Shown here: piece by piece, positions 1 to 8,411 of the stretch | How the letters are laid out: each line of letters opens with the position of its first letter | How positions within the stretch are numbered: position 1 is the first letter of the stretch | Assembly (NCBI RefSeq): GCF_004114915.1 | Contig: NZ_CP022219.1 | Coordinates: 4,928,501-4,992,500 of the forward strand | DNA: 64,000 nucleotides | Direction of reading: 5' to 3' | Source of the DNA: Bradyrhizobium guangxiense | GTDB taxonomy: Bacteria; Pseudomonadota; Alphaproteobacteria; Rhizobiales; Xanthobacteraceae | Position numbers and translations under genes: made by a program | Notes under the pieces: model-generated | Told to the model about the DNA's origin: nothing | Database searches by the model: none | Seen by the model: only the letters and a program-made list of their open reading frames with translations

Positions 1-1151
1 CGCAAAAAGATCGGAAGTACTGCGTAAGCGCCGTGCATGGTTCCGAGCAAATTGACCTCGATGGTCCGGCGATGCAGCCCAAGATCTGCGTCCTGATAAG
101 CGCCGAACACGCCGGTGCCTGCATTGTTGATCCAGACGTCGATCCCCCCGAATGCATCTTCCGTCTGCTTGGCCAGCCGCCGCACCGCCTCGGCATCGGT
201 GACATCGGTCGGGACCGCCACGGCATGCCCCCCCAGTGCCTCACACTCCGCAGCGAGGCCACTCAGGATTTCGCCGCGCCGTGCGGCGAGAGCCACGCTT
301 GCGCCTTCCCGCGCAAACGCCAGCGCCGCGGCGCGGCCAATGCCGCTGGATGCCCCCGTTACGACAACGCGCGTACCGGCCATCGGTCGGGACATCGAGT
401 GCGATACGGGCGTGGGAAGCAGCCATCGCAGCGAGCGACGGAGCCGATCGGTTGCTCCGGTTTCGAACCAGTCGCCATGGGCAAAAATGGCCCGCTCCGG
501 CGCAAGACCGACGAGCCGCTCTGCCGCGGCCTCCACCGAACGGCCGCCAAGACGCAACAGCAGCCGTAAATAGACCGGTGCTTTGCCGTCGGGCTTGGCG
601 ATGCCAAGCAGGCTTGCGGCCATCTGATTTGATGGAGGAAGATGATTGGTCTCCAGGTTCTGCACGAGATCGGTCAGGATCAATGTGCGACTACGCTTAT
701 CGAATATCTCCACCTCGGAGAACATCGGCGCATTCACGGAGATGATCTCGAGCTCCCTCGACCATTCTGCCGGGGTCGCGCCGCCAAGCTCGCGGTCAAT
801 GCGAAGGCCAGCCTCTCGCACCTGCTTGCGCGTTGAGAGCCCTCGGGCCGCGAAGGTCAGCGCTTGTGGCGAATGTTTTTGCCACTCAGGCAGAAACATC
901 CAGTGCGCGACGTTCGGTGCGAGCAGATATCTGATTGACCCGAACCGCTCCAGCTCATTGTGCAGAACAGGCGAGTATCGCACCGGCGAGTGCAGGATGA
1001 GGTCGCCATTCGACAGCCGGATCACCGTCATGCGGAGAGGCAGACGCAAGCCCGCGGCGCTGATCGGCGCATCGTCCGCGATCAAAATGTCGTCCGTCAC
1101 CCTCGTGAGGGTGACATGCGATGAGACGGCGTCAGGTGTGTGCATGAGCAT
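1..1151 (-). CDS. DUF4336 domain fused to short-chain dehydrogenase (partial)
   Basis: One open frame runs from an ATG at 1151 leftward off the window without a stop. Residues about 10-240 resemble DUF4336 proteins (beta-lactamase-fold-like, unknown function): MTVIRLSNGDLILHSPV at 41-57, then LAPNVAHW and a late HGDWFETG. From residue 253 (an internal ATG at 395) a classical SDR begins, with the Rossmann motif TGASSGIG near 265 and NNAG near 340. The catalytic YxxxK lies beyond the window edge. Substrate is unknown. The internal ATG at 395 could start a separate SDR, but there is no stop between the two domains, so a fusion is the simplest reading. Confidence 0.75.
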   Translation of the reverse strand, partial: MLMHTPDAVSSHVTLTRVTDDILIADDAPISAAGLRLPLRMTVIRLSNGDLILHSPVRYSPVLHNELERFGSIRYLLAPNVAHWMFLPEWQKHSPQALTFAARGLSTRKQVREAGLRIDRELGGATPAEWSRELEIISVNAPMFSEVEIFDKRSRTLILTDLVQNLETNHLPPSNQMAASLLGIAKPDGKAPVYLRLLLRLGGRSVEAAAERLVGLAPERAIFAHGDWFETGATDRLRRSLRWLLPTPVSHSMSRPMAGTRVVVTGASSGIGRAAALAFAREGASVALAARRGEILSGLAAECEALGGHAVAVPTDVTDAEAVRRLAKQTEDAFGGIDVWINNAGTGVFGAYQDADLGLHRRTIEVNLLGTMHGAYAVLPIFL

Positions 1152-1206
1152 CTTCCGGTGCGAACCTTGCTCAAGTCCCTGGAGGTGGCCCTCGTTCCTC
1201 GCACGG

Positions 1207-1407
1207 CTACCGTCGCACGGCCGAGGCTTCGGAAAGTGCCCTGGAACCGGCTTGCCTGAGGTCGTCAAGAGACGTCTGTCCTCTCGTCGCCGCTTCGAGC
1301 AGCCTCGAGGCCACGTGAGTCCTGGCACCGATCTCGCGACGCGAGACGCTTTCGCACACTTCCTCGAGGACGGCGCGCAGAAGCGCCGTCGTATCGGTGT
1401 CGAACAT
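1207..1407 (-). CDS. small conserved hypothetical protein, 66 aa
   Basis: A 66-residue acidic-helical protein that starts MFDTDTTALLRAVLEEVC at 1407. An ATG 27 bases upstream is possible but adds a basic, low-quality extension. The sequence is rich in predicted helix (LLRAVLEEVCESVS, RLLEAATRGQTSLDDLRQAG). Small rhizobial proteins of this kind are common and I know of no function. It lies 55 bases upstream of the DUF4336-SDR gene on the same strand, so the two may be co-transcribed. No signal peptide or membrane segment is visible. Confidence 0.6.
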   Translation of the reverse strand: MFDTDTTALLRAVLEEVCESVSRREIGARTHVASRLLEAATRGQTSLDDLRQAGSRALSEASAVRR

Positions 1408-1686
1408 GGGTCGCCTCCAGCGGAATGACCTCACACTAGAGCATCGGCGACGGCGAGAAATTCAACATTGTTAATAACCGAACGGCTGATTGGTCGAAAT
1501 TGTCCGGACTGGATGCTTCGGGCTCTTCAGACACGTCGCAGCGCAAACGATGCCCTTCCGACGTCGTCCTATCGCCGGGAACATCGAGAACCGGCGGACG
1601 CCGACGTGCATCCGTGCTCATATCCTCGAGCCTCAGATCGTATCACAGGTTATTGCCTGACGTTTCTCATATGGGTCAGAGTTGAG

Positions 1687-2493
1687 ATGGGCAGGGCGAT
1701 CGGACAAGAAATGCAGACTGGATTTGCTTTTTCCAAACTCGCGGATCATCTGGCGAGCCTCGCCGACGTGACCGCCGACGACCTCGATCTGCTGGCGGAT
1801 ATGCCGAGCACGATTGCACATTTCAGTTCACACCAGGCGATCCTGCGCCACGGCGACGAGAGCCATCAATGCTGCCTGTTGCTCCAGGGGTACCTGTCCT
1901 GGCAGGACGCCCTGGGAGCAGATGGGCAGATCACGTCGATCTCGGTCCCCGGCGACATCGCCGCCCTCCAGACACTCTACCGACCTTGCGTCAACGGCAA
2001 TCTCATTGCGCTCGGCCCCGCCGTGATCGCACTTGTGCCGCACCGCTTCTTTCGCGAGATTTCTGCGCGCTCGCCCACGATCGCGCGTACTCTGCTGCTG
2101 ATGCTACTTCGAGACCACGCCATACAGCGCAACTGGACGGTAAACCTCGGCAGCCGTGACGCCCTGACGCGGGTGGCGCACCTGCTCTGCGAGATCACGA
2201 CGCGCCTGCAAAATGTCGGCCTCGCCAAAGATTTCAGATTGTCTTCACCGTTCAACCAATCCGACCTCGCCGCGGCCTGCAGCATCTCCCCCGTCCACGC
2301 CAACCGCACCATCCAGGAACTGCGGCGCGCCAATCTCCTGCAATGGCAAAGCAAGACCCTGGTGATTTCCGACTGGCCCGGATTGGTCCGGCTTGCCGGC
2401 TTTGATCCTGCCTATCTTGGTCTTCGACCACGTAACCAAGGCAGGCGCCCAAGGGAATTGGAGACGGCTAAGGACGCCGTCGCGCTGGCCTGA
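1687..2493 (+). CDS. Crp/Fnr-family transcriptional regulator
   Basis: A 268-residue regulator. The N-terminal half is a cyclic-nucleotide-binding-like beta-roll (LRHGDESHQCCLLLQGYLS, then SVPGDIAALQTLY). The C-terminal half carries the Crp-type helix-turn-helix (FNQSDLAAACSISPVHANRT). The N-terminal cysteine cluster of oxygen-sensing Fnr proteins is absent, so the signal is unknown. The frame is open further upstream, but the ATG at 1687 or 1711 fits the family length; the extra 73 residues look non-coding. Its 3' end overlaps the convergent gene at 2468-3397 by 26 bases. The gene is divergent from the 66-aa gene, with 279 bases between them. Confidence 0.85.
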   Translation: MGRAIGQEMQTGFAFSKLADHLASLADVTADDLDLLADMPSTIAHFSSHQAILRHGDESHQCCLLLQGYLSWQDALGADGQITSISVPGDIAALQTLYRPCVNGNLIALGPAVIALVPHRFFREISARSPTIARTLLLMLLRDHAIQRNWTVNLGSRDALTRVAHLLCEITTRLQNVGLAKDFRLSSPFNQSDLAAACSISPVHANRTIQELRRANLLQWQSKTLVISDWPGLVRLAGFDPAYLGLRPRNQGRRPRELETAKDAVALA

Positions 2494-3397
2494 TGCTTTG
2501 CCTGGTCTTCGAGCGCTGTTCCAAGGCTTCCCGCACCTCCAGGATGACGGCATCCCAATCGCCGATCGTCGTCTGATGGAACAGCCGCAGGCTCGGATAC
2601 CACAGCGAACGGCATCCGGACGAAGGCCATCGCCAATCGCAGTCGGCGTGCAGCAGCACCCAGGCCTCGCATCCGAGACCGCCCGCGAGGTGTGCGACCA
2701 TGGTGTCGACGCAGATGACGAGATCGAGCTGGCGGAGAAGATGGCCAAGCGTGGCGATATCGGGGGTACTGATGTCGCGAACGCCAGCTTGCGTGAGCTC
2801 TTCAGTCGCAGCCTCTCTCTGGAGAGAAAAAAGCGCGACGCCAGGAACGGCGAGACGGCGCAAGGAGACGGGTGGAACAGCGCGACGCTTGTCCCATTGG
2901 CCAACCTCCCAGACCAAGCCGACGGCCAGACAATCGTCATCGACCGGGACACGAGCACTCGTCGGTGGGAGCTTCAAATAGGGCACGCGCTCGATCTGCT
3001 CTCGCCCGACCTTAAGCGCGTGCGGCACTTCCATAATCTCGATATCCACCTCGAAGTCCGCTTCGGGCGTGCCCTCGTGGATCGCTAACGCGCGATCGAC
3101 ACCGGCTGTGCACTCCATCAGCGGCAACAACGCAGGCTGACACCATACGGTCACGCTGCGCGCCAGACTGCGAAGAGGCTGCATGAATCGCAGGAACTGG
3201 ATCGTGTCGCCGAGCCCATGATAGCAACGCACGAGCACGTGCTTGTCCGCGAGAGGCTCGCCGCGCCCGATGCGCTGGAGATGTCGCGGCCCGGTGTGCT
3301 TGGGGGGAAGCGGCAGCATTGCGAGATCGCGGTCGTTGATGGCCCAGGCGCGCGCGAAATCGCCGGTCCGCATCGCCTCCACCCAGTCGCTTGCCAC
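2468..3397 (-). CDS. GT9-like glycosyltransferase-fold protein
   Basis: A 309-residue protein resembling the ADP-heptose:LPS-transferase-like (GT9) domain often found behind TPR repeats in rhizobial proteins. Diagnostic stretches are CYHGLGDTIQFLRFM near residue 58 (nucleotide-sugar domain entry) and LVICVDTMVAHLAGGLG followed by WVLLHADCDWRWP in the C-terminal half. No TPR region is present and the N-terminus is short (about 50 residues), so it may be a truncated relative. Acceptor and donor are unknown. It is convergent with the Crp/Fnr gene and follows the 95-aa gene at 3412-3699 on the same strand, 14 bases apart, so those two are probably one unit. Confidence 0.65.
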   Translation of the reverse strand: MASDWVEAMRTGDFARAWAINDRDLAMLPLPPKHTGPRHLQRIGRGEPLADKHVLVRCYHGLGDTIQFLRFMQPLRSLARSVTVWCQPALLPLMECTAGVDRALAIHEGTPEADFEVDIEIMEVPHALKVGREQIERVPYLKLPPTSARVPVDDDCLAVGLVWEVGQWDKRRAVPPVSLRRLAVPGVALFSLQREAATEELTQAGVRDISTPDIATLGHLLRQLDLVICVDTMVAHLAGGLGCEAWVLLHADCDWRWPSSGCRSLWYPSLRLFHQTTIGDWDAVILEVREALEQRSKTRQSIRPARRRP

Positions 3398-3411
3398 GCC
3401 CCGAGATCCGG

Positions 3412-3699
3412 CTAGCGACGGACAAATTTATGGAAGCGGCTCAGCTTGCCGTCCTTGGTCCGGTCCTGGTGCAGGAAGGCGATGCCGGCTTCGTCGAACT
3501 TGTCGAAGAATTCATCCCAGCCGATGCGATCCAGCCCGTCATCCGGCGGATCGAAATCGATGCGCAGGATGCCGGCATGGCCGTCCTCTTCGGTCGCCTT
3601 GACCGTCGCCGGCTGTCCGCCGCGCTCATCCACCCATCTGCGGATCGCTGCGTGATCGGTGGTCTGCTGGGCTTCGCCGTTCTGGGCTTTGGACGTCAT
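3412..3699 (-). CDS. small conserved hypothetical protein, 95 aa
   Basis: A 95-residue soluble acidic protein with no membrane segment. The core reads as a conserved rhizobial family: GILRIDFDPPDDGLDRIGW, then DEFFDKFDEAGIAFLHQD and a basic end LSRFHKFVRR. I recognise the family pattern but know no function. It starts at 3699, divergent from the inositol-phosphate synthase gene, and sits 14 bases upstream of the GT9-like gene. Confidence 0.7.
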   Translation of the reverse strand: MTSKAQNGEAQQTTDHAAIRRWVDERGGQPATVKATEEDGHAGILRIDFDPPDDGLDRIGWDEFFDKFDEAGIAFLHQDRTKDGKLSRFHKFVRR

Positions 3700-3950
3700 G
3701 TGGTACCTCGCTTGTTGGCAGGCCTGGCAACGCTACGGCATCGTGTCGACTGTCTGCGGTGAAACGCGGGCCGGCAAGTTTTGTTCTTCGCGGCACGTGG
3801 CTCATGCGGGGCGACCAGCATCATCTTCTTCATCTTCATCCAAGATGATCTTCGTTCCCTTCATGCAGCGGCGGATTCTATCCCAGGTTAAGCCCGCTTC
3901 ATTTTTTTGCCCAGAATCGATCCGTGCGCGCGCACAGCGGCATCAGCACA

Positions 3951-3976
3951 GGAACGAACATACCTTCCGACACGTT
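3951..3976 (+). promoter_or_regulatory. EcfG (general stress response) -type promoter
   Basis: GGAAC at 3951-3955, exactly 17 bases, then CGTT at 3973-3976. This matches the known alphaproteobacterial EcfG consensus (GGAAC, 16-17 bases, CGTT). It points at the inositol-phosphate synthase gene, whose ATG is 50 bases downstream of the -10 element. The rest of the 3700-4026 spacer, which also has to hold the promoter of the divergent 95-aa gene, shows nothing else I can name. Confidence 0.65.
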
Positions 3977-4026
3977 CGCCGACCTACTTACGTTGACGCC
4001 ATGCGCTTTCCCGGAGGTTTTCGTCC

Positions 4027-5127
4027 ATGCATTCCCGTCTTCAGGACAGGCGCCGCGTGCGCGTCGGCATCATCGGTGTCGGCAACTGCGCAAGCTCCTT
4101 CGTGCAGGGGCTGACCTACTACCGGAACGCCAAGTCGAACGAGCCCGTGCCCGGCCTGATGAACGTCGATCTCGGCGGATACCACATCAGCGATATCCAG
4201 ATCGCATCCGCCTTCGACGTCAATGCCAGCAAGGTTGGCCGCGATGTCGCCGAGGCCATTTTTGAAAGGCCGAACAACACGCATCGCTTCGCCGACGTCG
4301 ACCGGTCCGGCGTGATCGTCCAGCGCGGCCCGGTCTTGGACGGCATCGGGCGCTACCTCGAAGATGACGTCCCGATTGCTGACGTCCCGGAGGCCGATGT
4401 TTCGGAGGTCCTGGCGAGGTCACGCACCGACGTGCTGGTGTCCTACCTGCCGGTCGGCTCGCAACGCGCAAGCGAATGGTACGCCGCCCGCGCCATCGAA
4501 GCCGGATGCGGCTACGTCAACTGCATCCCGGTTTTCATCGCCTCCGATCCGGAGTGGCGCCGGCGGTTCGAGAGTGCCGGCCTTCCGATCATCGGCGACG
4601 ACATCAAGAGCCAGGTTGGCGCCACCATCCTGCACCGCGTGCTTGCCAATCTGTTTCGCGATCGCGGCGTTCGGCTCGACCGGACCTATCAGCTCAATGT
4701 GGGCGGCAATACCGATTTCAAGAACATGCTAGAGCGAGAGCGGCTGACCTCGAAGAAGATCTCCAAGACCCAGGCCGTCACCAGCCAGTTCGACGTCCCT
4801 ATCGATCCTGACAACATCCATGTCGGACCGAGCGATCACGTGCCCTGGCTCACTGACCGCAAGCTCGCCTTCATCCGGCTGGAAGGGACGACGTTCGGCG
4901 GCGTTCCCCTGAGCGCCGAGGTCAAGCTCGAGGTGTGGGACTCCCCGAACTCGGCGGGCGTGGTGATCGACGCGGTCCGTTGTGCCAAGCTTGCCATGGA
5001 CCGGGGCCGAGGCGGCGCCCTGACCGGCCCCTCCAGCTATTTCATGAAGTCGCCGCCGCAGCAGTTCACGGACGAGGAGGCCGGGCGGCGAACGCGCGCC
5101 TTCATCGACGACAAGGCGTACAGCTGA
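4027..5127 (+). CDS. ino1: inositol-3-phosphate synthase
   Basis: A 366-residue NAD-dependent enzyme converting glucose-6-phosphate to inositol-3-phosphate (also called inositol-1-phosphate). It has the short bacterial/archaeal form. Visible: Rossmann entry [32 protein letters not shown] (the conserved synthase segment), [12 protein letters not shown], and the C-terminal [19 protein letters not shown]. The ATG at 4027 has GGAGG about nine bases upstream. It is the first gene behind the EcfG-like promoter, and its stop overlaps the next start (TGATG). Placement at the head of a glycan cassette suggests inositol is a building block or acceptor. Confidence 0.93.
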   Translation: MHSRLQDRRRVRVGIIGVGNCASSFVQGLTYYRNAKSNEPVPGLMNVDLGGYHISDIQIASAFDVNASKVGRDVAEAIFERPNNTHRFADVDRSGVIVQRGPVLDGIGRYLEDDVPIADVPEADVSEVLARSRTDVLVSYLPVGSQRASEWYAARAIEAGCGYVNCIPVFIASDPEWRRRFESAGLPIIGDDIKSQVGATILHRVLANLFRDRGVRLDRTYQLNVGGNTDFKNMLERERLTSKKISKTQAVTSQFDVPIDPDNIHVGPSDHVPWLTDRKLAFIRLEGTTFGGVPLSAEVKLEVWDSPNSAGVVIDAVRCAKLAMDRGRGGALTGPSSYFMKSPPQQFTDEEAGRRTRAFIDDKAYS

Positions 5128-5723
5128 TGGCCGAAATCATCCATCTTGTCCGCCATGGCCGTCACGCCCTGCTCGGCCGCACGCTGTGCGGCCGGATGGA
5201 CGGCGTCACCCTCGATGAGGTCGGCTGCAGCCAGATGGCACGCTGTGCGACCAACCTCAGTCCGCGACCATCCTTGATCCAGTCGAGCCCGCAGCGGCGC
5301 TGCATGCAATCGGCCTCTATCCTGGCGGCGCATTTCCGACTGCCGATCGAGATCGCTCCTGCCGTCGACGAGCTCGACTATGGCGAATGGACCGGCAGGG
5401 CCTTCGAAGAGCTCTGTCAGGACCCGCAATGGTCGCGCTGGAACAAGCGGCGCGGCAGCGCGCGGCCTCCGGGCGGCGAGAGCATGCGGTCGCTTCAGAA
5501 CCGTGTCGTCAACCATCTGGAGCAGCTGCGCAATGACCCTATTGCGGGCACCGTGATCGTCGTCAGTCATGCCGAGCCGATCCGTGCGGCCCTGCTGCAT
5601 TACGCCCGCATACGTCTTGATGACTTTCTTTCGATCGAGATCGATCCTTCCAGCGTCAGCACTCTCAGCACGTACCGAAGCGGGCTCAGGATCACCGGAA
5701 TCAATCAGCAGGTGCCGGCGTGA
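5127..5723 (+). CDS. histidine phosphatase family protein
   Basis: A 198-residue phosphoglycerate-mutase-like phosphatase. Catalytic pattern: LVRHGRH near the N-terminus (RHG with phospho-His), SSPQRRC in the first third, ELDYGEWTG in the middle (acid region) and VVSHAEPIRA near residue 150 (second His). The start ATG overlaps the ino1 stop by one base, so it is chosen over longer in-frame starts inside ino1. Because it is translationally coupled to ino1, it may be the phosphatase releasing free myo-inositol, in place of the usual inositol monophosphatase; that role is inference. It ends in a GTGA overlap with the next gene. Confidence 0.85.
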   Translation: MAEIIHLVRHGRHALLGRTLCGRMDGVTLDEVGCSQMARCATNLSPRPSLIQSSPQRRCMQSASILAAHFRLPIEIAPAVDELDYGEWTGRAFEELCQDPQWSRWNKRRGSARPPGGESMRSLQNRVVNHLEQLRNDPIAGTVIVVSHAEPIRAALLHYARIRLDDFLSIEIDPSSVSTLSTYRSGLRITGINQQVPA

Positions 5724-6826
5724 AGATCGTCATTTTCGGCCTGACTATCTCCTCCTCCTGGGGCAACGGCCACGCGACCCTGTGGCGCGGTCTCTGCAAA
5801 CATTTGACGCGCCTCGGGCATACTGTGGTCTTCTACGAGCGCGACGTGCCCTATTACGCTGGAAGCCGCGACTTCAACGAATTGCCGGGCGGTCAGCTGC
5901 GGCTGTTTTCGAATTGGGGCGAGACCCGCTCCCTGGCCCGCAGCGACATCGGGGATGCGGATGTCGCGATTGTGACGTCCTACTGTCCCGACGCGATTGC
6001 GGCGACCGACCTGATCATGTCCGAGGGACGAGCCGTTCCCGTCTTCTACGATCTGGATACGCCGATCACGCTCGCGCGGCTCATGGCGGGTGAAACCGTT
6101 TCCTATATCGGCCAGCAAGGCCTAAAGGATTTCGCGCTCGTCCTCAGCTTCACGGGCGGACCGCGCGTGGCCCATGAGTTCCGCGAGCGGCTCGGCGCGC
6201 GCGACATCCGCCCCCTCTACGGCCATGTGGATAGCGATATTCACCGCCCGGTGCCGCCCGAACCGCACTACCGTGCGGATCTGTCTTACCTCGGCACCTA
6301 CTCCGACGACCGGCAGCGTGGCCTTGAAGCGCTGTTCGTCGAACCCGCGCGGACGCGACAAGATCTGCGCTTCCTGATCGGCGGGGCGCAATATCCCGAC
6401 GACTTTCCATGGTCGCCCAACATCTATTTCGTGCGGCATCTGCCGCCATCGGAGCATGCGCCTTTCTTCGCCTCCTCGCGCTTGACCCTCAACGTCACGC
6501 GCAAGGCCATGGCAGAGATGGGCTGGTGCCCCTCCGGCCGTCTGTTCGAGGCAGCGGCCTGCGGCGTTCCGCTGCTGAGCGACCACTGGCCAGGCATCGA
6601 GGAGTTCTTCACGCCCAACAAGGAGATCCTGATTGCCCGTGACGCGCAGGACGCCTTGGCCGCGCTCGCGATGCCAAGCCCGGAGCTGCAATCCATCGCC
6701 CAGTGCGCCTATGAGCGCACGATGGATCAGCACACCTCCGACAAGCGCGCGCGTGAGCTGGTGTCCCTCTTGGAGCAGGCGGCATCCAGCGGGGCAAATC
6801 GGCAGCAGCAATCCGAGGAGGCCTGA
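5720..6826 (+). CDS. CgeB-type glycosyltransferase (1 of 4 in the cassette)
   Basis: A 368-residue GT-B-fold protein of the CgeB/DUF3880 kind. The N-terminus [16 protein letters not shown] is a nucleotide-binding loop and the C-terminal half has the family-1-like [19 protein letters not shown]. It begins with GTG in a GTGA overlap with the phosphatase stop. It is a clear paralogue of the protein at 17548-18687: both share [34 protein letters not shown] and a similar length. It probably transfers a hexose or deoxysugar to the growing glycoside. Donor and acceptor are unknown; cytoplasmic, no membrane helix seen. Confidence 0.8.
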   Translation: MKIVIFGLTISSSWGNGHATLWRGLCKHLTRLGHTVVFYERDVPYYAGSRDFNELPGGQLRLFSNWGETRSLARSDIGDADVAIVTSYCPDAIAATDLIMSEGRAVPVFYDLDTPITLARLMAGETVSYIGQQGLKDFALVLSFTGGPRVAHEFRERLGARDIRPLYGHVDSDIHRPVPPEPHYRADLSYLGTYSDDRQRGLEALFVEPARTRQDLRFLIGGAQYPDDFPWSPNIYFVRHLPPSEHAPFFASSRLTLNVTRKAMAEMGWCPSGRLFEAAACGVPLLSDHWPGIEEFFTPNKEILIARDAQDALAALAMPSPELQSIAQCAYERTMDQHTSDKRARELVSLLEQAASSGANRQQQSEEA

Positions 6827-6828
6827 GC

Positions 6829-7650
6829 ATGTGGGGCATCGTTCCGGCCGCGGGCCACGGCAGCCGCATCCAGCCACTGGCTTTCTCCAAGGAGCTACTG
6901 CCTGTCGGCAGCCGGCGCGACGACGGCACGGAGCGTCCCTGCGCGGTCTCCGAATATCTGCTGGAGCGTCTGATCCTCGGCGGCGCGGACAAGATCTGCT
7001 TCGTGATCTCGTCCGGCAAATCCGACATTCTGGAATATTTCGGCGATCACTATGGCAGCGCCCAGCTCGCCTATGTCGTCCAGCCCGACGCATCCGGCCT
7101 GTGCGATGCCGTCTTCAGGGCAGGCACCGTGGTCGGCCATGACGAGGACGTCGTCGTCGGCCTGCCTGACACCGTCTGGTTTCCAAAGGCCGCGCTACAG
7201 GCCCTGCCCGATGCCGAACTCTCCTTCCTGCTCTTCCCGGTCGAGCGCCCGGAATTTTTCGATGCCGTCGTTCTCGATGGCGATAATGTGCGTGAGATCC
7301 AGGTCAAGCAGCCGGATCCGGCATCACGGTGGATCTGGGGTGCATTCAGGATGTCGGCCACCGGCTTTCGCCAATTGCACGCACTCTGGATCGACCGGGA
7401 CAAGCAAGACGAATATTTCGGCACGTTGGTCAATGCCTATCTCCAGGCGGGTGGCACCGGCATCGGGATCAAGGCAGGTGAGTCCTATGTCGATGTGGGA
7501 ACCGTCGATGGCTATCGCACCGCGATGGCTCTTCTCGCGGAGAGCAGCGGCGCCGACGCCCGGTCGAGATTGCGGGCCGGAGGCTCGACCGATGGAGCCC
7601 GATCGATCGCCGCAACGAACAATGGAGCAACGGATGGAGCAACGGCATGA
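6829..7650 (+). CDS. sugar nucleotidyltransferase (NDP-sugar pyrophosphorylase)
   Basis: A 273-residue protein of the RmlA/GalU-like family, joining a sugar-1-phosphate to an NTP. The signature GIVPAAGHGSRIQPLAFSK at residues 3-21 is the nucleotide-binding loop with its catalytic Arg and Lys, and VVGLPDTVWF is the metal-binding Asp region. YVDVGTVDGYRTAM closes the catalytic domain. The last 30 residues are low-complexity (Gly/Ala/Thr, repeated NGATDGA) and probably dispensable. It starts two bases after the previous stop and ends in an ATGA overlap. It likely makes the activated donor for the cassette; which NDP-sugar is unknown. Confidence 0.82.
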   Translation: MWGIVPAAGHGSRIQPLAFSKELLPVGSRRDDGTERPCAVSEYLLERLILGGADKICFVISSGKSDILEYFGDHYGSAQLAYVVQPDASGLCDAVFRAGTVVGHDEDVVVGLPDTVWFPKAALQALPDAELSFLLFPVERPEFFDAVVLDGDNVREIQVKQPDPASRWIWGAFRMSATGFRQLHALWIDRDKQDEYFGTLVNAYLQAGGTGIGIKAGESYVDVGTVDGYRTAMALLAESSGADARSRLRAGGSTDGARSIAATNNGATDGATA

Positions 7651-8411
7651 CGGGAGCGCTGCTCACGCGCGAGGAAATTCGCAGGCGCGTTGACGCGCTC
7701 GGTCCGTGGTTTCACAATCTCGACCTCAACGGCGTGCCGACCGCGCCAAGCCATTTCCTTGGCGATTATCCCAATGTGAAATGGCGCCGCTTCTCCGGAA
7801 TCATTCCGGACCGCCTCGAAGGCAAAACGGTACTCGACATCGGCTGCAACGCGGGGTTCTATGCCATGGAGATGAAGCGGCGAGGTGCCGAGCGCGTGCT
7901 CGGGCTCGATACCGACGAAGAATACCTCGCACAGGCGCGCTTCGCCGCCGAAGTGAACGGCCTCAGGATCGAATTCCGCCGGATGTCGGCCTATGATGTC
8001 GGACAGCTCCGCGAGAAATTCGATCTCGTGATCTTCATGGGCGTGCTCTATCACCTGCGTCATCCGCTGCTGGCGCTGGATCTCATCCACGAGCACGTCG
8101 CCAAGGACCTCCTGCTGTTTCAATCGATGCAGCGCGGCGACAGCCGTATCGACGCGATCGACAAGAATTACGATTTCTGGACCACCGACCAGTTCGATTC
8201 CAGCGGCTACCCCAAGCTCCACTTCATCGAGCACAGATATGCCGACGACCCCACCAATTGGTGGGTGCCGAACCGTGCCTGTGTCGAGGCCATGCTGCGC
8301 AGCGCTGGCTATGCCATCACTGCGCATCCGGAAGAAGAAGTCTATCTCTGCAAGCGGACGGAGCGGCCACAAGCCGACGGCCCGGTCTATCCATCCCGGA
8401 GCACAAGCTGA
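7647..8411 (+). CDS. SAM-dependent methyltransferase (TIGR04290-like)
   Basis: A 254-residue class I methyltransferase. Motif I VLDIGCNAGFYAMEMKRRG lies near residue 60, followed by the acidic motif II LGLDTDEE, with FDLVIFMGVLYHLRHPLLAL as the post-catalytic core. The N-terminal WFHNLDLNGV and the CmoB-like arrangement match the TIGR04290 family as I remember it, which is found beside glycosyltransferases. It probably O-methylates a sugar or inositol of the cassette product. Its stop overlaps the next start (TGATG). Confidence 0.85.
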   Translation: MTGALLTREEIRRRVDALGPWFHNLDLNGVPTAPSHFLGDYPNVKWRRFSGIIPDRLEGKTVLDIGCNAGFYAMEMKRRGAERVLGLDTDEEYLAQARFAAEVNGLRIEFRRMSAYDVGQLREKFDLVIFMGVLYHLRHPLLALDLIHEHVAKDLLLFQSMQRGDSRIDAIDKNYDFWTTDQFDSSGYPKLHFIEHRYADDPTNWWVPNRACVEAMLRSAGYAITAHPEEEVYLCKRTERPQADGPVYPSRSTS

